The notes below the pieces were generated by a model. That model was given only the letters and a program-made list of their open reading frames with translations, was not told where the DNA came from and searched no databases. Of a stretch of 32,174 nt of DNA, positions 21,672 to 30,696 are shown one piece after another (the stretch's first letter is position 1; every line of letters starts with the position of its first letter). Where the stretch lies: NCBI GenBank assembly GCA_029561555.1, contig JAKQXH010000068.1, forward strand, positions 1 to 32,174, given 5' to 3'. Both the position numbers and the translations under genes were made by a program. Origin of the DNA: Candidatus Omnitrophota bacterium (GTDB lineage: Bacteria > Omnitrophota > Omnitrophia > Omnitrophales > Omnitrophaceae).

Positions 21672-22987
21672 CCGGGACGAATTTTTCGGTTCCGAACATG
21701 GTTTTTGCGGATGAGCGGGGAGAAATTTTCAATCATCCGTCGCTTGAGATGATGGGACAGGAGGCCCTTTCTCATTTCCGGATGGAAAGCGGGGATTGGA
21801 TTCCTCTGCCGGAGGGGACGAAATTTTTTACCATGCCCGGACATTTTCCGGCGGGATGGGATGCCTCGACCGGCGGGAAGATTGTGCTTCGGGAAGCCGA
21901 ATGGGAAGGGAAGGTCCGGGGCATTCAGGCGGTCAGCGCGTTCATGTCTCCCGGGTTCACAAGAACTTTTCTCCCGGCCGTCGAGCGGAGAGATGATGCG
22001 CCGGTTTTGCCTCTCTGGGCCTATGCGGCGGTAGGGTGGAAAGACGGGCGTTTTTGGACGGCGGGGATTCGCGTGGACCCGAAGGAGAACTGGGATGCGA
22101 GACAGTATGACGACCGTGTTTTACTGCCGCGGGTGAAGAAACGGCTCGCCGGTTCGCCGGACAATCGTCTGCTCCGGCATCTCGAGCGCTGCGCGCTCCG
22201 GTATCACTGCCTGGCGGCCAAAAATCTTTTCCTCGGACGATGGGAATGTCCCTTGCCGGTTTCGCCGGCCTGCAATGCGGACTGCCTGGGATGCCTTTCC
22301 CTTCAACCGGAAGACCGTTTTCACGCTTCGCATGAAAGACTCGATTTTGTTCCCAGACCGGATGAAATTCTCGGGATTGCCGTTCCGCACCTGGAGCGGG
22401 CTTCCGAAGCGGTGGTCAGTTTCGGGCAGGGATGCGAGGGTGAACCTTTGCTGCAGGCGGAATTGATTGCGGAGGCCATCCGCGGAATCCGCCGTGCGAC
22501 CCGGAAAGGTGTGATCCACCTCAACACCAACGGCTATTCGCCCTCGCGGATCGCGCTCTTGGCCGAAGCGGGCCTGGACAGTGTCCGGATCAGCCTGAAT
22601 TCGGCCCGCCCCGAGCATTATCGGCGCTACGGGAATCCCCGGGGGTTTGATTTTCCGGATGTCAGGGAATCGATCAGAATCGCGGGCGAAAACGGTGTTT
22701 TTACCTCGATCAACTACCTGACTTTTCCCGGCCTGACCGACACCGAAGAAGAAATCGAAAGTTTTTCGGCGCTGATTCGCGAGACGAAGCCGGACATGAT
22801 TCAGTGGAAGAACCTGAATATCGATCCTTTTCAATATGTGTCGCGGATGGGGTTCGATGCCGGCACCCCCAAAGGGATGCGCCGGGCAATCGGCGAAATC
22901 AGGAAGCGGTTTCCTAAAATTCACTTCGGCTATTTTAACTGTTCCCGCGAAATCATCACCGCGCTTCGCGGCGCGGCGTGTTCCTGA
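21668..22987 (+). CDS. Radical SAM protein with unusual N-terminal domain
   Basis: This 439-residue protein has the canonical radical SAM cluster motif CNADCLGC (C202, C206, C209; CxxxCxxC). A TIM-barrel half follows, with SFGQGCEGEPLL, GVIHLNTNGYSPSRIALLAEAGLDSVRISLNS and MIQWKNLNIDP. About 200 residues precede the cluster motif. They contain LPLWAYAAVG and RHLERCALRYHCLAAKNLFLGRWECPLPVSP, which I know only as part of an uncharacterised radical SAM family in anaerobes. The substrate is unknown. It shares an overlapping operon with the Nudix hydrolase. ATG 21668 overlaps the Nudix stop; the 21566 start in the track is a read-in. Confidence 0.9.
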   Translation: MTGTNFSVPNMVFADERGEIFNHPSLEMMGQEALSHFRMESGDWIPLPEGTKFFTMPGHFPAGWDASTGGKIVLREAEWEGKVRGIQAVSAFMSPGFTRTFLPAVERRDDAPVLPLWAYAAVGWKDGRFWTAGIRVDPKENWDARQYDDRVLLPRVKKRLAGSPDNRLLRHLERCALRYHCLAAKNLFLGRWECPLPVSPACNADCLGCLSLQPEDRFHASHERLDFVPRPDEILGIAVPHLERASEAVVSFGQGCEGEPLLQAELIAEAIRGIRRATRKGVIHLNTNGYSPSRIALLAEAGLDSVRISLNSARPEHYRRYGNPRGFDFPDVRESIRIAGENGVFTSINYLTFPGLTDTEEEIESFSALIRETKPDMIQWKNLNIDPFQYVSRMGFDAGTPKGMRRAIGEIRKRFPKIHFGYFNCSREIITALRGAACS

Positions 22988-23054
22988 CGATCAAGACGCC
23001 CCTTTCGTTTTCTCTCCGAAGGCCCTGAAAAGTGGCGTCCGTTTCCGGATTCTG

Positions 23055-23063
23055 TGATATGAT
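23055..23063 (+). promoter_or_regulatory. Extended -10 upstream of the efflux operon
   Basis: TGATATGAT (extended -10) ends 8 bases before ATG 23072, so the transcript may be leaderless. No clear -35. Confidence 0.4.
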
Positions 23064-23071
23064 TTCCGATC

Positions 23072-24400
23072 ATGATATCCATGCGCCGTTTTTTTGGAAA
23101 TATCGTCGCCAGTTTGTTTCTTGTGGCCGTAGCGGGCTGTCTTCGCGTGCATCTCCCGAAAGCGGAAATTAAATCTCCCGGCGAAAAGGAAGTTTTTTCC
23201 TGGGGGAAAGCCGTCGAGGGATCTCTGCGGAATCACCCCGATCTTTTACAGGCCCGCGCGCAGATCGAGTCCGCGGCGCGTGACCGCGATTCCGCCGCCG
23301 GGGATTATCTGCCGAGCGTTGACGGGGGGATGGACCGCAGCCGTTCGCGCGGCACCGGGACGGCCGCCATGAAAGACAGCCTGAGTTTCGATATTACCGC
23401 GTCCCAAAATCTCTTTGACGGATTGAACACGACGGGGAATTTTCTGGCGGCCCGCAAGCGGCTTGAATCCTCGAAACTGGCGTACCGGGACACGAGCGCT
23501 TCGGTCCGGCTTCGTCTCCGGACGGCGTTTGTTCAGGTGCTCGAATACAACAAACTCCTTGATGTCAATCGCCGGATTGCCTCCCGTCGGCATGACAATG
23601 CCGAAATGATCCGCCTGCGCTATGAAGCGGGGAGGGAAAATTTGGGGTCCGCGCTTCGGGCCGGGGCGATCGCGTCCCAGGCGGATTTCGACGTCCGGCA
23701 GACGGAGCGGCAGATCGACAGCAAATCGATTCTTCTGGGCCGCGAAATCGGCGGGGACTTTTATCTGCCGGTTCAGATTGAAGGGGATCTGGAGACATTG
23801 GTTTTGGGCCTGAACGGAATCAAACCGGATTTTGTCGGGCTTGCGGAACAGACCCCTCAGGTCCGGAAATTCATCCGGATCGCGGAGGCGTTCAAAGCCG
23901 CGGTGATTTCCGCGCAATCGGGTGTTTGGCCGAAAGTCGACGGCGCGTATAATTACGGATACACGGGAGCCAAGGAATCCCAGCTTCGCGATAACATGCT
24001 GCTCGGATTGACCGTGACGGTCCCTTTTTTCAACGGCGGGAAAAATATCGCCGCGATCCGGAAAGCGCGGGCGGATTACGAGGCGGCCTTGCAGGCGGCG
24101 CGGAGTGTCCGGGACGCGAGGGTTGCCGAACTGGCGGACGGATGGGCGCTGTTTCGGGACGCCGCCGAGTCCGTCGAAGTTCAGAGGGAATTCCTGAAGG
24201 CGAACCGCGAGCGGGCGGATATCGTTCGCGCGGAATACACGTCGGGTCTTGCCAATTTTCAGGATTTTGATATTTCCGAACAGGAGATCACCGATACGGA
24301 AAAGAATTTCGTGCGAAGCATGGCGTTGGCGCTGATTCAGAAAGCGAACTGGGAATATTTGAAGGGCGAAACTTTGGAGGATGCGAAAGATGCAAATTAA
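23072..24400 (+). CDS. TolC-like outer membrane efflux lipoprotein
   Basis: This 442-residue outer membrane factor belongs to the TolC/NodT family. A signal peptide ends in FLVAVAGC, a good lipobox, so the protein is probably lipid-anchored like OprM. The OEP domain is seen as two homologous halves with long helices and SLSFDITASQNLFDG, LRLRTAFVQVLEYNKLLDVNRR, LLGLTVTVPFFNGGKNIAAIRKARADYEAAL and ERADIVRAEYTSGLANFQDFDISEQ. It forms the exit duct of a tripartite exporter with the adaptor and MacB genes that follow. Start could be ATG 23072 or in-frame ATG 23081. The 3' end overlaps the adaptor's Shine-Dalgarno region. Confidence 0.92.
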   Translation: MISMRRFFGNIVASLFLVAVAGCLRVHLPKAEIKSPGEKEVFSWGKAVEGSLRNHPDLLQARAQIESAARDRDSAAGDYLPSVDGGMDRSRSRGTGTAAMKDSLSFDITASQNLFDGLNTTGNFLAARKRLESSKLAYRDTSASVRLRLRTAFVQVLEYNKLLDVNRRIASRRHDNAEMIRLRYEAGRENLGSALRAGAIASQADFDVRQTERQIDSKSILLGREIGGDFYLPVQIEGDLETLVLGLNGIKPDFVGLAEQTPQVRKFIRIAEAFKAAVISAQSGVWPKVDGAYNYGYTGAKESQLRDNMLLGLTVTVPFFNGGKNIAAIRKARADYEAALQAARSVRDARVAELADGWALFRDAAESVEVQREFLKANRERADIVRAEYTSGLANFQDFDISEQEITDTEKNFVRSMALALIQKANWEYLKGETLEDAKDAN

Positions 24401-25382
24401 AGCGGTCCCTCGGGTTTTAAAATATGCTTTTGCGGTTTTGGGGATCATTCTGATTGTCAAGGCGGGGTGCCATTGGCTTGAGCCCGGTGGGAAAGTTCCG
24501 CTGCGGATCCTTCGGTCGGTAAACGTGAAGCGGGGAGATTTGATGCTCAAGATCAATGCGACGGGGACCGTGAAGCCCCAGAATCGCGTGGAGATCAAGC
24601 CGCCTATCGCGGGCCGGATTGAGGAAGTCCTGGTTTCGGAAGGGGAGCAGGTGAAGGCGGGACAAATCCTTGCCCAGATGAGCTCGACGGAACGCGCCGC
24701 GCTGTTGGATGCGGCCCGGGCGCAGGGAGGAAAAGTCCTGGAACGATGGGAGAACGCGTATAAACCCGCTCCGCTTCTCGCGCCGTTGGACGGGACGGTG
24801 ATCGTTCGCGCGGTTGAGCCCGGGCAGACGGTGACGACGAGTGATCCCGTGGTCGTTCTTTCGGACCGGTTGATTGTCGAAGCGCAGGTCGACGAGACGG
24901 ACCTGGCCGAAGTGAAACTCGGGCAGGACGTTGAGGTCCGCTTGGACGCCTATCCGGACAAAATGATTCCCGCGAAAGTCGTTCATATCAGCTATGAAAG
25001 CACGTTGGTGAACAATGTGAACGTTTACGCGATCGATATTTATTCCGACAGCGTACCCGAAATGTTCCGGAGCGGGATGACGGCCGATGTGACGTTTATT
25101 GTCGCCAATCTCAAAAATGTTTTACTGATTCCCGCCGAAGCCGTTAATGAATGGCCGTCGTATGCGAAAAAACCGGAAGGGATACGGTTCGCGGCTTATA
25201 CCCGATCGTTCACGGGGAATCCCGTCCCCGTCCCGGTGAAAATCGGCGCTTCCGACGGCCGGATGACCGAAATTTTAAGCGGCCTCAAGGAAGGGGAGAC
25301 GATTCTGGTGGTCCGCCGCAAAGAAGCGGCCGTTCAGGGAAGCCCTTTTTCACCTTTCGGCGGGTCCCGAAAAAGGGCTTGA
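24390..25382 (+). CDS. macA: MacA-like periplasmic adaptor protein
   Basis: This 330-residue membrane-fusion protein has an N-terminal signal anchor (LKYAFAVLGIILIVKAG). A split biotinyl-lipoyl domain (VEIKPPIAGRIEEVLVSEGEQVKAGQILAQ ... APLDGTVIVRAVEPGQTV) brackets a very short helical hairpin of about 25 residues. A beta-barrel domain (VEAQVDETDLAEVKLGQDVEVRLDAYP) and a membrane-proximal domain follow. It links MacB in the inner membrane to the TolC-like channel. The hairpin is much shorter than in E. coli MacA. ATG 24390 has GGAGG 9 bases upstream, which decides it over ATG 24381. Confidence 0.9.
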   Translation: MQIKAVPRVLKYAFAVLGIILIVKAGCHWLEPGGKVPLRILRSVNVKRGDLMLKINATGTVKPQNRVEIKPPIAGRIEEVLVSEGEQVKAGQILAQMSSTERAALLDAARAQGGKVLERWENAYKPAPLLAPLDGTVIVRAVEPGQTVTTSDPVVVLSDRLIVEAQVDETDLAEVKLGQDVEVRLDAYPDKMIPAKVVHISYESTLVNNVNVYAIDIYSDSVPEMFRSGMTADVTFIVANLKNVLLIPAEAVNEWPSYAKKPEGIRFAAYTRSFTGNPVPVPVKIGASDGRMTEILSGLKEGETILVVRRKEAAVQGSPFSPFGGSRKRA

Positions 25383-25387
25383 GCCGG

Positions 25388-27358
25388 ATGATCGAGACCT
25401 TCGAGCTTCGAAAAACCTACCGGATCGGCGACGTCGATATTCACGCCTTGCGGGGTGTTTCGCTTCGCATCGAGCAGGGCGAGTTTGTTTCGATTATGGG
25501 CGCTTCAGGGTCCGGAAAATCCACTCTGATGCATCTCTTGGGATTTTTGGATACGCCGGATGAAGGATCCATCCGTTTGTTCGGGCAGGATGTGACGGGA
25601 CTGAAGGAAGACGAACGGGCTTTTATCCGGAACAAAGTCATCGGCTTTGTGTTTCAGCAATTCAATTTATTGAACCGCTCGACCGCGATCGAAAATGTGG
25701 CTCTCCCTCTTTTGTATTCGAAACGGGACACTTCCGAAGTAAGGGGGAAAGCCGTTCAGCTGCTGGAAAAAGTCGGGCTTTCCGAAAGGCTCCGTCACCG
25801 GCCGAATCAGCTTTCGGGAGGCCAGCAGCAGCGGGTGGCGATTGCGAGGGCCCTTGTGAACGATCCTCTGGTGATTCTCGCGGATGAACCGACCGGGAAT
25901 TTGGATTCTGCCGCGGGAGAGGAAATCCTTTCCATTTTCAAAAAACTTCATCAGGACGGAATGACGGTGATTCTCGTGACGCATGACGAGGAAATCGGCC
26001 GCTCCGCGGAGCGGATCATCCGGGTTCATGACGGGAAGATTGTCGGCGATACACCCGCGAAGAAAACGGTTTTGCGTTCAAAAAGCCCTTTCGATTCTTC
26101 CGCCCTTTTTTCGCCTCTCGCCCAAAAAAAATCTTATACGGTAAAAGAATTCCGGGAACATCTCAATCAGGCGTTTCGGATGATCCGGTCCAATAAAATG
26201 CGCTCGATTCTTTCCATGCTGGGAGTTTTAATCGGCGTAGCTTGCGTGATCACCATGCTGGCCCTCGGTCGCGGCGCGCAGGCGTCCGTGACGGCGCAGC
26301 TTGCCCGTCTGGGATCCAATCTGCTTTCAATCCGTCCGGGATCCGTCAAAGTTCACGGTGCTTTTCAAGATGCTGCTGCGGCAACGCGTTTGACCATCGA
26401 AGACATGCGCGCGATACAGGAGACCGTTCCGGGAGTCAAGAGAAGCGTTTCGCAGGTGACGGGGCAGGCACAGGCGGTTTACGGGAACCGGAATTGGAAT
26501 ACGGCGGTGGTCGGTGCCACCAAGGATTATCCGAATGTCCGGAACGCGGTGCCGGTCCTCGGCCGGTTCTTTACCGAAGAAGAGGACCAAACCCGGAAAA
26601 GAGTTGCGCTGATCGGACAGACGGTGGCGCGGGAACTTTTCGGGGACAAGAATTTTCTGGGGGAAACATTCAAAATCAACCGGATCAATTTTCAGGTGAT
26701 CGGTTTGTTGCCTTCCCAGGGGTCCAATCCGTTTCACGACCAGGACGACATCGTGGTGATTCCGCTTCAGACCGCGATGAAGCGGGTGTTTGGGAAGGAC
26801 TATCTGGATCAGATTGATGTCGAAATGGAGGACGAAAATGAGATCGCCGCCGCGATTCCGGAAATCGAAAAGATGATCATCCGCCGGCATAAGTTGAGGC
26901 CGGATCAGTACGAGACTTTCAACATCCGCAACAACGCGACGGTTCAGGAGGCGCTGTCAAACAGCACCCGCGTGTTTTCGATTCTGCTGGGCTCGGTTGC
27001 GGCCATTTCATTGGTTGTGGGAGGCATCGGGATCATGAACATCATGCTGGTTTCCGTGACCGAACGGACGCGGGAGATCGGCCTGAGAAAAGCGATCGGC
27101 GCGGCACCGCGCGACATCATGGCGCAATTTCTCGTGGAGTCCGTGGCGATCACGTTTATCGGAGGGACTGCCGGCGTGATTTTAGGGGCCTCGCTTTCGG
27201 GGTTGATTTCGCTTCTGGCCGATTGGAAAACCATTATCGAATTGAAATCAATCCTTCTCGCCTTTCTTTTTTCCGTCGGCGTCGGGATCGGTTTCGGCCT
27301 TTGGCCCGCCCGAAAAGCAGCCCGGATGGATCCGATTACTTCTCTGCGGTATGAATAG
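25388..27358 (+). CDS. macB: MacB-type ABC transporter, fused ATPase and permease
   Basis: This 656-residue protein begins with an ABC ATPase domain: Walker [10 protein letters not shown] (38-46), Q-loop FVFQQFNLL, signature LSGGQQQR, Walker [15 protein letters not shown] and H-loop VTHD. A MacB/FtsX-type permease follows, with a first transmembrane helix ([21 protein letters not shown]), a large periplasmic domain, and three C-terminal helices including [40 protein letters not shown]. MacB works by mechanotransmission to expel macrolides, peptides or lipids through the adaptor and TolC. Substrate is unknown here. ATG 25388 lies 6 bases past the adaptor stop; the 25151 start is a read-in. Confidence 0.95.
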   Translation: MIETFELRKTYRIGDVDIHALRGVSLRIEQGEFVSIMGASGSGKSTLMHLLGFLDTPDEGSIRLFGQDVTGLKEDERAFIRNKVIGFVFQQFNLLNRSTAIENVALPLLYSKRDTSEVRGKAVQLLEKVGLSERLRHRPNQLSGGQQQRVAIARALVNDPLVILADEPTGNLDSAAGEEILSIFKKLHQDGMTVILVTHDEEIGRSAERIIRVHDGKIVGDTPAKKTVLRSKSPFDSSALFSPLAQKKSYTVKEFREHLNQAFRMIRSNKMRSILSMLGVLIGVACVITMLALGRGAQASVTAQLARLGSNLLSIRPGSVKVHGAFQDAAAATRLTIEDMRAIQETVPGVKRSVSQVTGQAQAVYGNRNWNTAVVGATKDYPNVRNAVPVLGRFFTEEEDQTRKRVALIGQTVARELFGDKNFLGETFKINRINFQVIGLLPSQGSNPFHDQDDIVVIPLQTAMKRVFGKDYLDQIDVEMEDENEIAAAIPEIEKMIIRRHKLRPDQYETFNIRNNATVQEALSNSTRVFSILLGSVAAISLVVGGIGIMNIMLVSVTERTREIGLRKAIGAAPRDIMAQFLVESVAITFIGGTAGVILGASLSGLISLLADWKTIIELKSILLAFLFSVGVGIGFGLWPARKAARMDPITSLRYE

Positions 27359-27380
27359 TCCCGGGAAGGGGGGCAACCTG

Positions 27381-27409
27381 TTGACAGTGTTTTAGCCTTC
27401 CCCTATAAT
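27381..27409 (+). promoter_or_regulatory. Consensus sigma70 promoter of the arg operon
   Basis: TTGACA (27381-27386), a 17-base spacer and TATAAT (27404-27409) form an exact consensus promoter. The predicted start is near 27416, 158 bases before argC. Confidence 0.9.
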
Positions 27410-27415
27410 AAACCC

Positions 27416-27573
27416 TTCTTTTTAAAGGAGATAGAGCCGAATCACGCAAGGAGCAAACTCGTCGACGGATCCGTTTTTTTTCAAAAAGGAAATTTTTGAA
27501 GTATCCGGAAGATGGGAAAACCGTTTTTAACCTCCTGAATTCTTAGAAACCACCGGGAAAGGCATATTCACTG
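27416..27573 (+). promoter_or_regulatory. Long 5' leader of the arg operon
   Basis: This stretch has no ORF that I can support. It contains AAGGAGAT and AAGGAG without a start codon at proper spacing. An 8-bp hairpin TTCAAAAA (27480-27487) / TTTTTGAA (27493-27500) has a GGAAA loop and is preceded by a T-run. It may hold regulatory structure or an arginine repressor site, but no clear ARG box is visible. Confidence 0.4.
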
Positions 27574-28605
27574 ATGATACGCTGTTCAATAGTCGGAGCC
27601 ACGGGATACACGGGAATCGAGCTGGCGAGGATTTTATTGCGTCATCCCCGCGTTCGGATTACCCATCTGACCAGCCGGCAGGAAGAGCCGCCGGAATTGG
27701 GAAAACTCTTGCCGGAGCTTTCTAAAAAGTCACCGCTCAAGATTGAAAAATTCGATATTCGGAAAGTTTTAGAAGGAAGCGACGTTGTTTTTAGTTGTCT
27801 TCCCCATACGGAATCGGCGGAATTCGTCCTGGCTCTTGCGTCGAAGAATAAGATCGTGATTGATCTTTCGGCCGATTTCCGGCTGAAGGACCCGAAACTA
27901 TATAAAACCTGGTATGGATGGAAACATCCCCGGCAGGCGCTTCTGAAAAGCGCCGCGTACGGTCTTCCGGAAATTTACCGGGAGGAGATTCAAGGCGCGT
28001 CTTTGATCGCGAATCCCGGGTGTTATCCGACGGCGACGATTTTGGGGCTCGCGCCTTTGCTGGCAGAAGGATTGATTGAGACGGATTCGATTGCGGTGGA
28101 TGCGAAATCCGGCTTCAGCGGCGCCGGAAAGAAATTGAAGGCGGAGCTGCTGACCGGCGAGGTGAACGAGAATTTCAAGGCATATAAAATTAATCAGCAC
28201 CAGCATATGCCTGAAATCCAGATGGTCTTGAGCGATGTCGCCAAGGCAAAAATCCAGTTTGCGTTTGTTCCGCATCTTCTGCCCCTGGAGCGGGGCATTC
28301 TCGCGACGATTTATGCCCGGAAAAAAGCGGGCGTGAAGGCGAAAAAAATCCGGGCCGCGTTTTTGGCGGCTTATGAAAAGGAGCCGTTCGTGCGGGTGCG
28401 GAAGGAGGGGGATTTCCCGAGCCTTCACGCGGTTCAGAATACGAATTTCTGCGACATCGGGGTCTGGGCGGAGGATAAGAACTCCCGGGTGGTCGTGGTG
28501 TCGGCGATTGATAATCTGGTAAAAGGCGCAAGCGGTCAGGCGGTTCAAAACATGAATATCCGGCTCGGATTTCCCGAACAGGCCGGGTTTGAGAGGCTAG
28601 AATGA
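27574..28605 (+). CDS. argC: N-acetyl-gamma-glutamyl-phosphate reductase
   Basis: This 343-residue NADPH-dependent enzyme reduces N-acetyl-glutamyl phosphate to the semialdehyde, the third step of arginine synthesis. The N-terminal Rossmann motif is IVGATGYTGIELARILLRHP. The catalytic cysteine lies in ANPGCYPTATILGLAPL (C about 149). Substrate-site segments SGFSGAGKK and HQHMPEI and the terminal VKGASGQAVQNMNI are typical. It is the first gene of the argCJBDF operon and overlaps argJ by 4 bases (ATGA). A weak GAAAGG lies upstream of the ATG. Confidence 0.98.
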   Translation: MIRCSIVGATGYTGIELARILLRHPRVRITHLTSRQEEPPELGKLLPELSKKSPLKIEKFDIRKVLEGSDVVFSCLPHTESAEFVLALASKNKIVIDLSADFRLKDPKLYKTWYGWKHPRQALLKSAAYGLPEIYREEIQGASLIANPGCYPTATILGLAPLLAEGLIETDSIAVDAKSGFSGAGKKLKAELLTGEVNENFKAYKINQHQHMPEIQMVLSDVAKAKIQFAFVPHLLPLERGILATIYARKKAGVKAKKIRAAFLAAYEKEPFVRVRKEGDFPSLHAVQNTNFCDIGVWAEDKNSRVVVVSAIDNLVKGASGQAVQNMNIRLGFPEQAGFERLE

Positions 28606-29810
28606 AGAAAACAATTATTCCGCAAGGAACGGTGACGTCCCCGAAAGGATTTGTGGCTTCCGGTTTTCACGCGGGGATTAAAAAGAACAAACTCGACACG
28701 GCATTAATCCTTTCGACTTCGCCGGCGGTGGCCGGCGCGACTTTCACGCGAAACACCGCGAAGGCCTGGCCGGTGCTGTGGTCGAAAAAAGCGGTGCAGC
28801 ATCGGACGCATCGCGCGATTTTCGGGACCAGCGGCAACGCCAATTGCTTCAACGGGGACGGCGGGCGCGAGGCAGTCCGCCGGTGCGTGAAATTTTTGAG
28901 CGCGAAACTCGGAATCGCCGAGGACGAAGTGCTGATCGCCCAGACCGGGATTATCGGGCGGGCGTTTCCGACGGCCAAGGTGCTGAAGGGAATTCCTCCG
29001 CTGATTGAAACCCTCGCCCCGGACGGCGGGCACCGCGCGGCTCAGGGGATTTTGACCACGGACCGTCAGACGAAAGAAATCGCCGTCTCTTTCACGATCG
29101 AAGGGAAAGAGGTCCGCATCGGGGGCTGCGCGAAAGGCGCGGGAATGCTGAACCCGAACATGGCGACCATGCTCTGCTTTATCACGACGGATGCCGCGAT
29201 CGGGAAGGCCGTTCTGAGGCAGGCGCTGAAGGAAGCGGTGGATGACACGTTCAACCAGATCTGCATCGACAACGACATGAGTACGAACGACACGGTTTTT
29301 ATTTTGGCAAACGGCCAGGCCGGCAATCCGAAAATCCTGACGAAAGGGAGCGGGTATAAAATTTTTGTTTCGCAGCTCAAGCGGGTGTGCCGCACCATTG
29401 CGAAGGGATTAGTGAAGGACGGGGAAGGCGTTAATCGCGTGGCGGAAATTAAAGTGACCGGCGCGCGGAATTCCCGGGAAGCGAAAATCATCGCGCGGCA
29501 GATCGGTCAGTCCATGCTGTTCAAGACCATGCTGGCCGGCGGCGATCCCAACTGGGGGCGCGTGGTTGCGGCGGTGGGGTCGACGAAATTCCCGTTTGAT
29601 CCCAAAAGACTCGACGTCAGTTTCGAGGGCGTCAAAGTGTTGAATCACGGGCGGGTGCATCAGGAACAGGTCCCCGCTCTCCGGAAAAAATTGCAACGCA
29701 AACAAGTGGATGTGGCGGTTAACCTGAATCTCGGCCGGGGCGAAGCCAGATTTCTGACCTGCGATTTGACCCAGGCCTACGTGAGGATAAATGCATGGCT
29801 TACGACGTGA
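28602..29810 (+). CDS. argJ: Glutamate N-acetyltransferase / N-acetylglutamate synthase
   Basis: This 402-residue self-cleaving enzyme transfers acetyl from N-acetylornithine to glutamate (acetyl recycling); some members also use acetyl-CoA. The autoproteolysis site is KGAGMLNPNMATMLCFITTDA, with the nucleophile threonine at about residue 189, giving alpha and beta subunits. The oxyanion-hole TGIIGRAFP region lies before it, and GGDPNWGRVVAAVG and a C-terminal region ending DLTQAYVRINAWLTT follow. Mono- or bifunctionality cannot be read from sequence. It overlaps argC by 4 and argB by 16 bases. Confidence 0.97.
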   Translation: MKKTIIPQGTVTSPKGFVASGFHAGIKKNKLDTALILSTSPAVAGATFTRNTAKAWPVLWSKKAVQHRTHRAIFGTSGNANCFNGDGGREAVRRCVKFLSAKLGIAEDEVLIAQTGIIGRAFPTAKVLKGIPPLIETLAPDGGHRAAQGILTTDRQTKEIAVSFTIEGKEVRIGGCAKGAGMLNPNMATMLCFITTDAAIGKAVLRQALKEAVDDTFNQICIDNDMSTNDTVFILANGQAGNPKILTKGSGYKIFVSQLKRVCRTIAKGLVKDGEGVNRVAEIKVTGARNSREAKIIARQIGQSMLFKTMLAGGDPNWGRVVAAVGSTKFPFDPKRLDVSFEGVKVLNHGRVHQEQVPALRKKLQRKQVDVAVNLNLGRGEARFLTCDLTQAYVRINAWLTT

Positions 29811-30682
29811 CGGAATCGGATCAGTTTATGGAAAGGCTCGTCGAAAAGGCGAGTATTTTGATTGAGGCGCTTCCCTATATCAAGAAATTCCGCGGGAAGG
29901 AAGTGCTGATTAAATACGGCGGAGCCGCGATGGGAAACGAAGACATCCGCATGAACGTGCTCCACGACCTTGTTTTTATGAGTTACGTCGGGATCAAGCC
30001 GATTTTGATACACGGCGGCGGTCCGAATATCACCGAGCGCCTGAAAAAAGAGGGGATTGCCTCGAAGTTCGTGGACGGCCTCCGGGTGACGGACAAGAAA
30101 ACGATCAGCCTGGTTTCGGACACGCTCGCGGACCTGAATAAAAGCATCGTGCACGACATCAATCAGCTCGGCGCCCGCGCGATCGGGTTGAGTGGGTTTG
30201 ACAATGAAATCCTGAACGTGAAAAAGGTGGAGGCCAAAGAGGACATCGGATACGTCGGAGAAGTCGTGGCGGTGAATCTGCTGCCGCTCAAGGAATTGAC
30301 GGAGTTCAACATCATCCCCGTCGTGTATCCTCTCGGCATCGACGAGAAAGGCGAGATGTACAACGTGAACGCGGACGAAGCGGCGGCGAAAATCGCGGCG
30401 GCGATGCAGGTGCAGAAGCTGATGATTCTTTCGAATGTCCGCGGGATCCTGAGGGACCCGGAAGATCCGAAATCGCTGATCTCATCGCTTCATGTGGACG
30501 AGGTCGAGACGCTGATCAAGAACAAAGTGATCAGCGGCGGAATGATCCCCAAAATCAGGGCCTGTATCGCGGCCCTGCAGGGGGACGTGAAAAAAGCGCA
30601 CATCATCGACGGACGGATCAAGCATTCGCTGCTTCTTGAAATCTTTACGGACCAAGGAATCGGTACCGAAATCATTTTGTAA
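29795..30682 (+). CDS. argB: Acetylglutamate kinase
   Basis: This 295-residue amino-acid-kinase-fold enzyme phosphorylates N-acetylglutamate, the second step of the pathway. It shows VLIKYGGAAMG (phosphate-binding lysine), ILIHGGGPNITERLKK (substrate loop), NVNADEAAAKIAAAMQ and MILSNVRGILRDP. The N-terminal extension ahead of KYGGA (MERLVEKASILIEALPYIKKF) matches the helix that makes hexameric, arginine-feedback-inhibited NAGKs, so arginine inhibition is likely. ATG 29795 lies inside argJ with GAGGAT 6 bases upstream. Confidence 0.97.
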   Translation: MAYDVTESDQFMERLVEKASILIEALPYIKKFRGKEVLIKYGGAAMGNEDIRMNVLHDLVFMSYVGIKPILIHGGGPNITERLKKEGIASKFVDGLRVTDKKTISLVSDTLADLNKSIVHDINQLGARAIGLSGFDNEILNVKKVEAKEDIGYVGEVVAVNLLPLKELTEFNIIPVVYPLGIDEKGEMYNVNADEAAAKIAAAMQVQKLMILSNVRGILRDPEDPKSLISSLHVDEVETLIKNKVISGGMIPKIRACIAALQGDVKKAHIIDGRIKHSLLLEIFTDQGIGTEIIL

Positions 30683-30696
30683 CCCGGGCTGTTTCT

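Noticed and set aside
23246-24598. 450-aa minus-strand ORF
   Set aside because: It is antisense to the TolC-like gene and the start of the adaptor, low in complexity (Arg/Pro/Phe) and has no motif.
27421-27573. Arginine leader peptide in the arg operon leader
   Set aside because: AAGGAGAT and AAGGAG are not followed by any ATG, GTG or TTG at suitable spacing, and there is no run of arginine codons in a supported frame.
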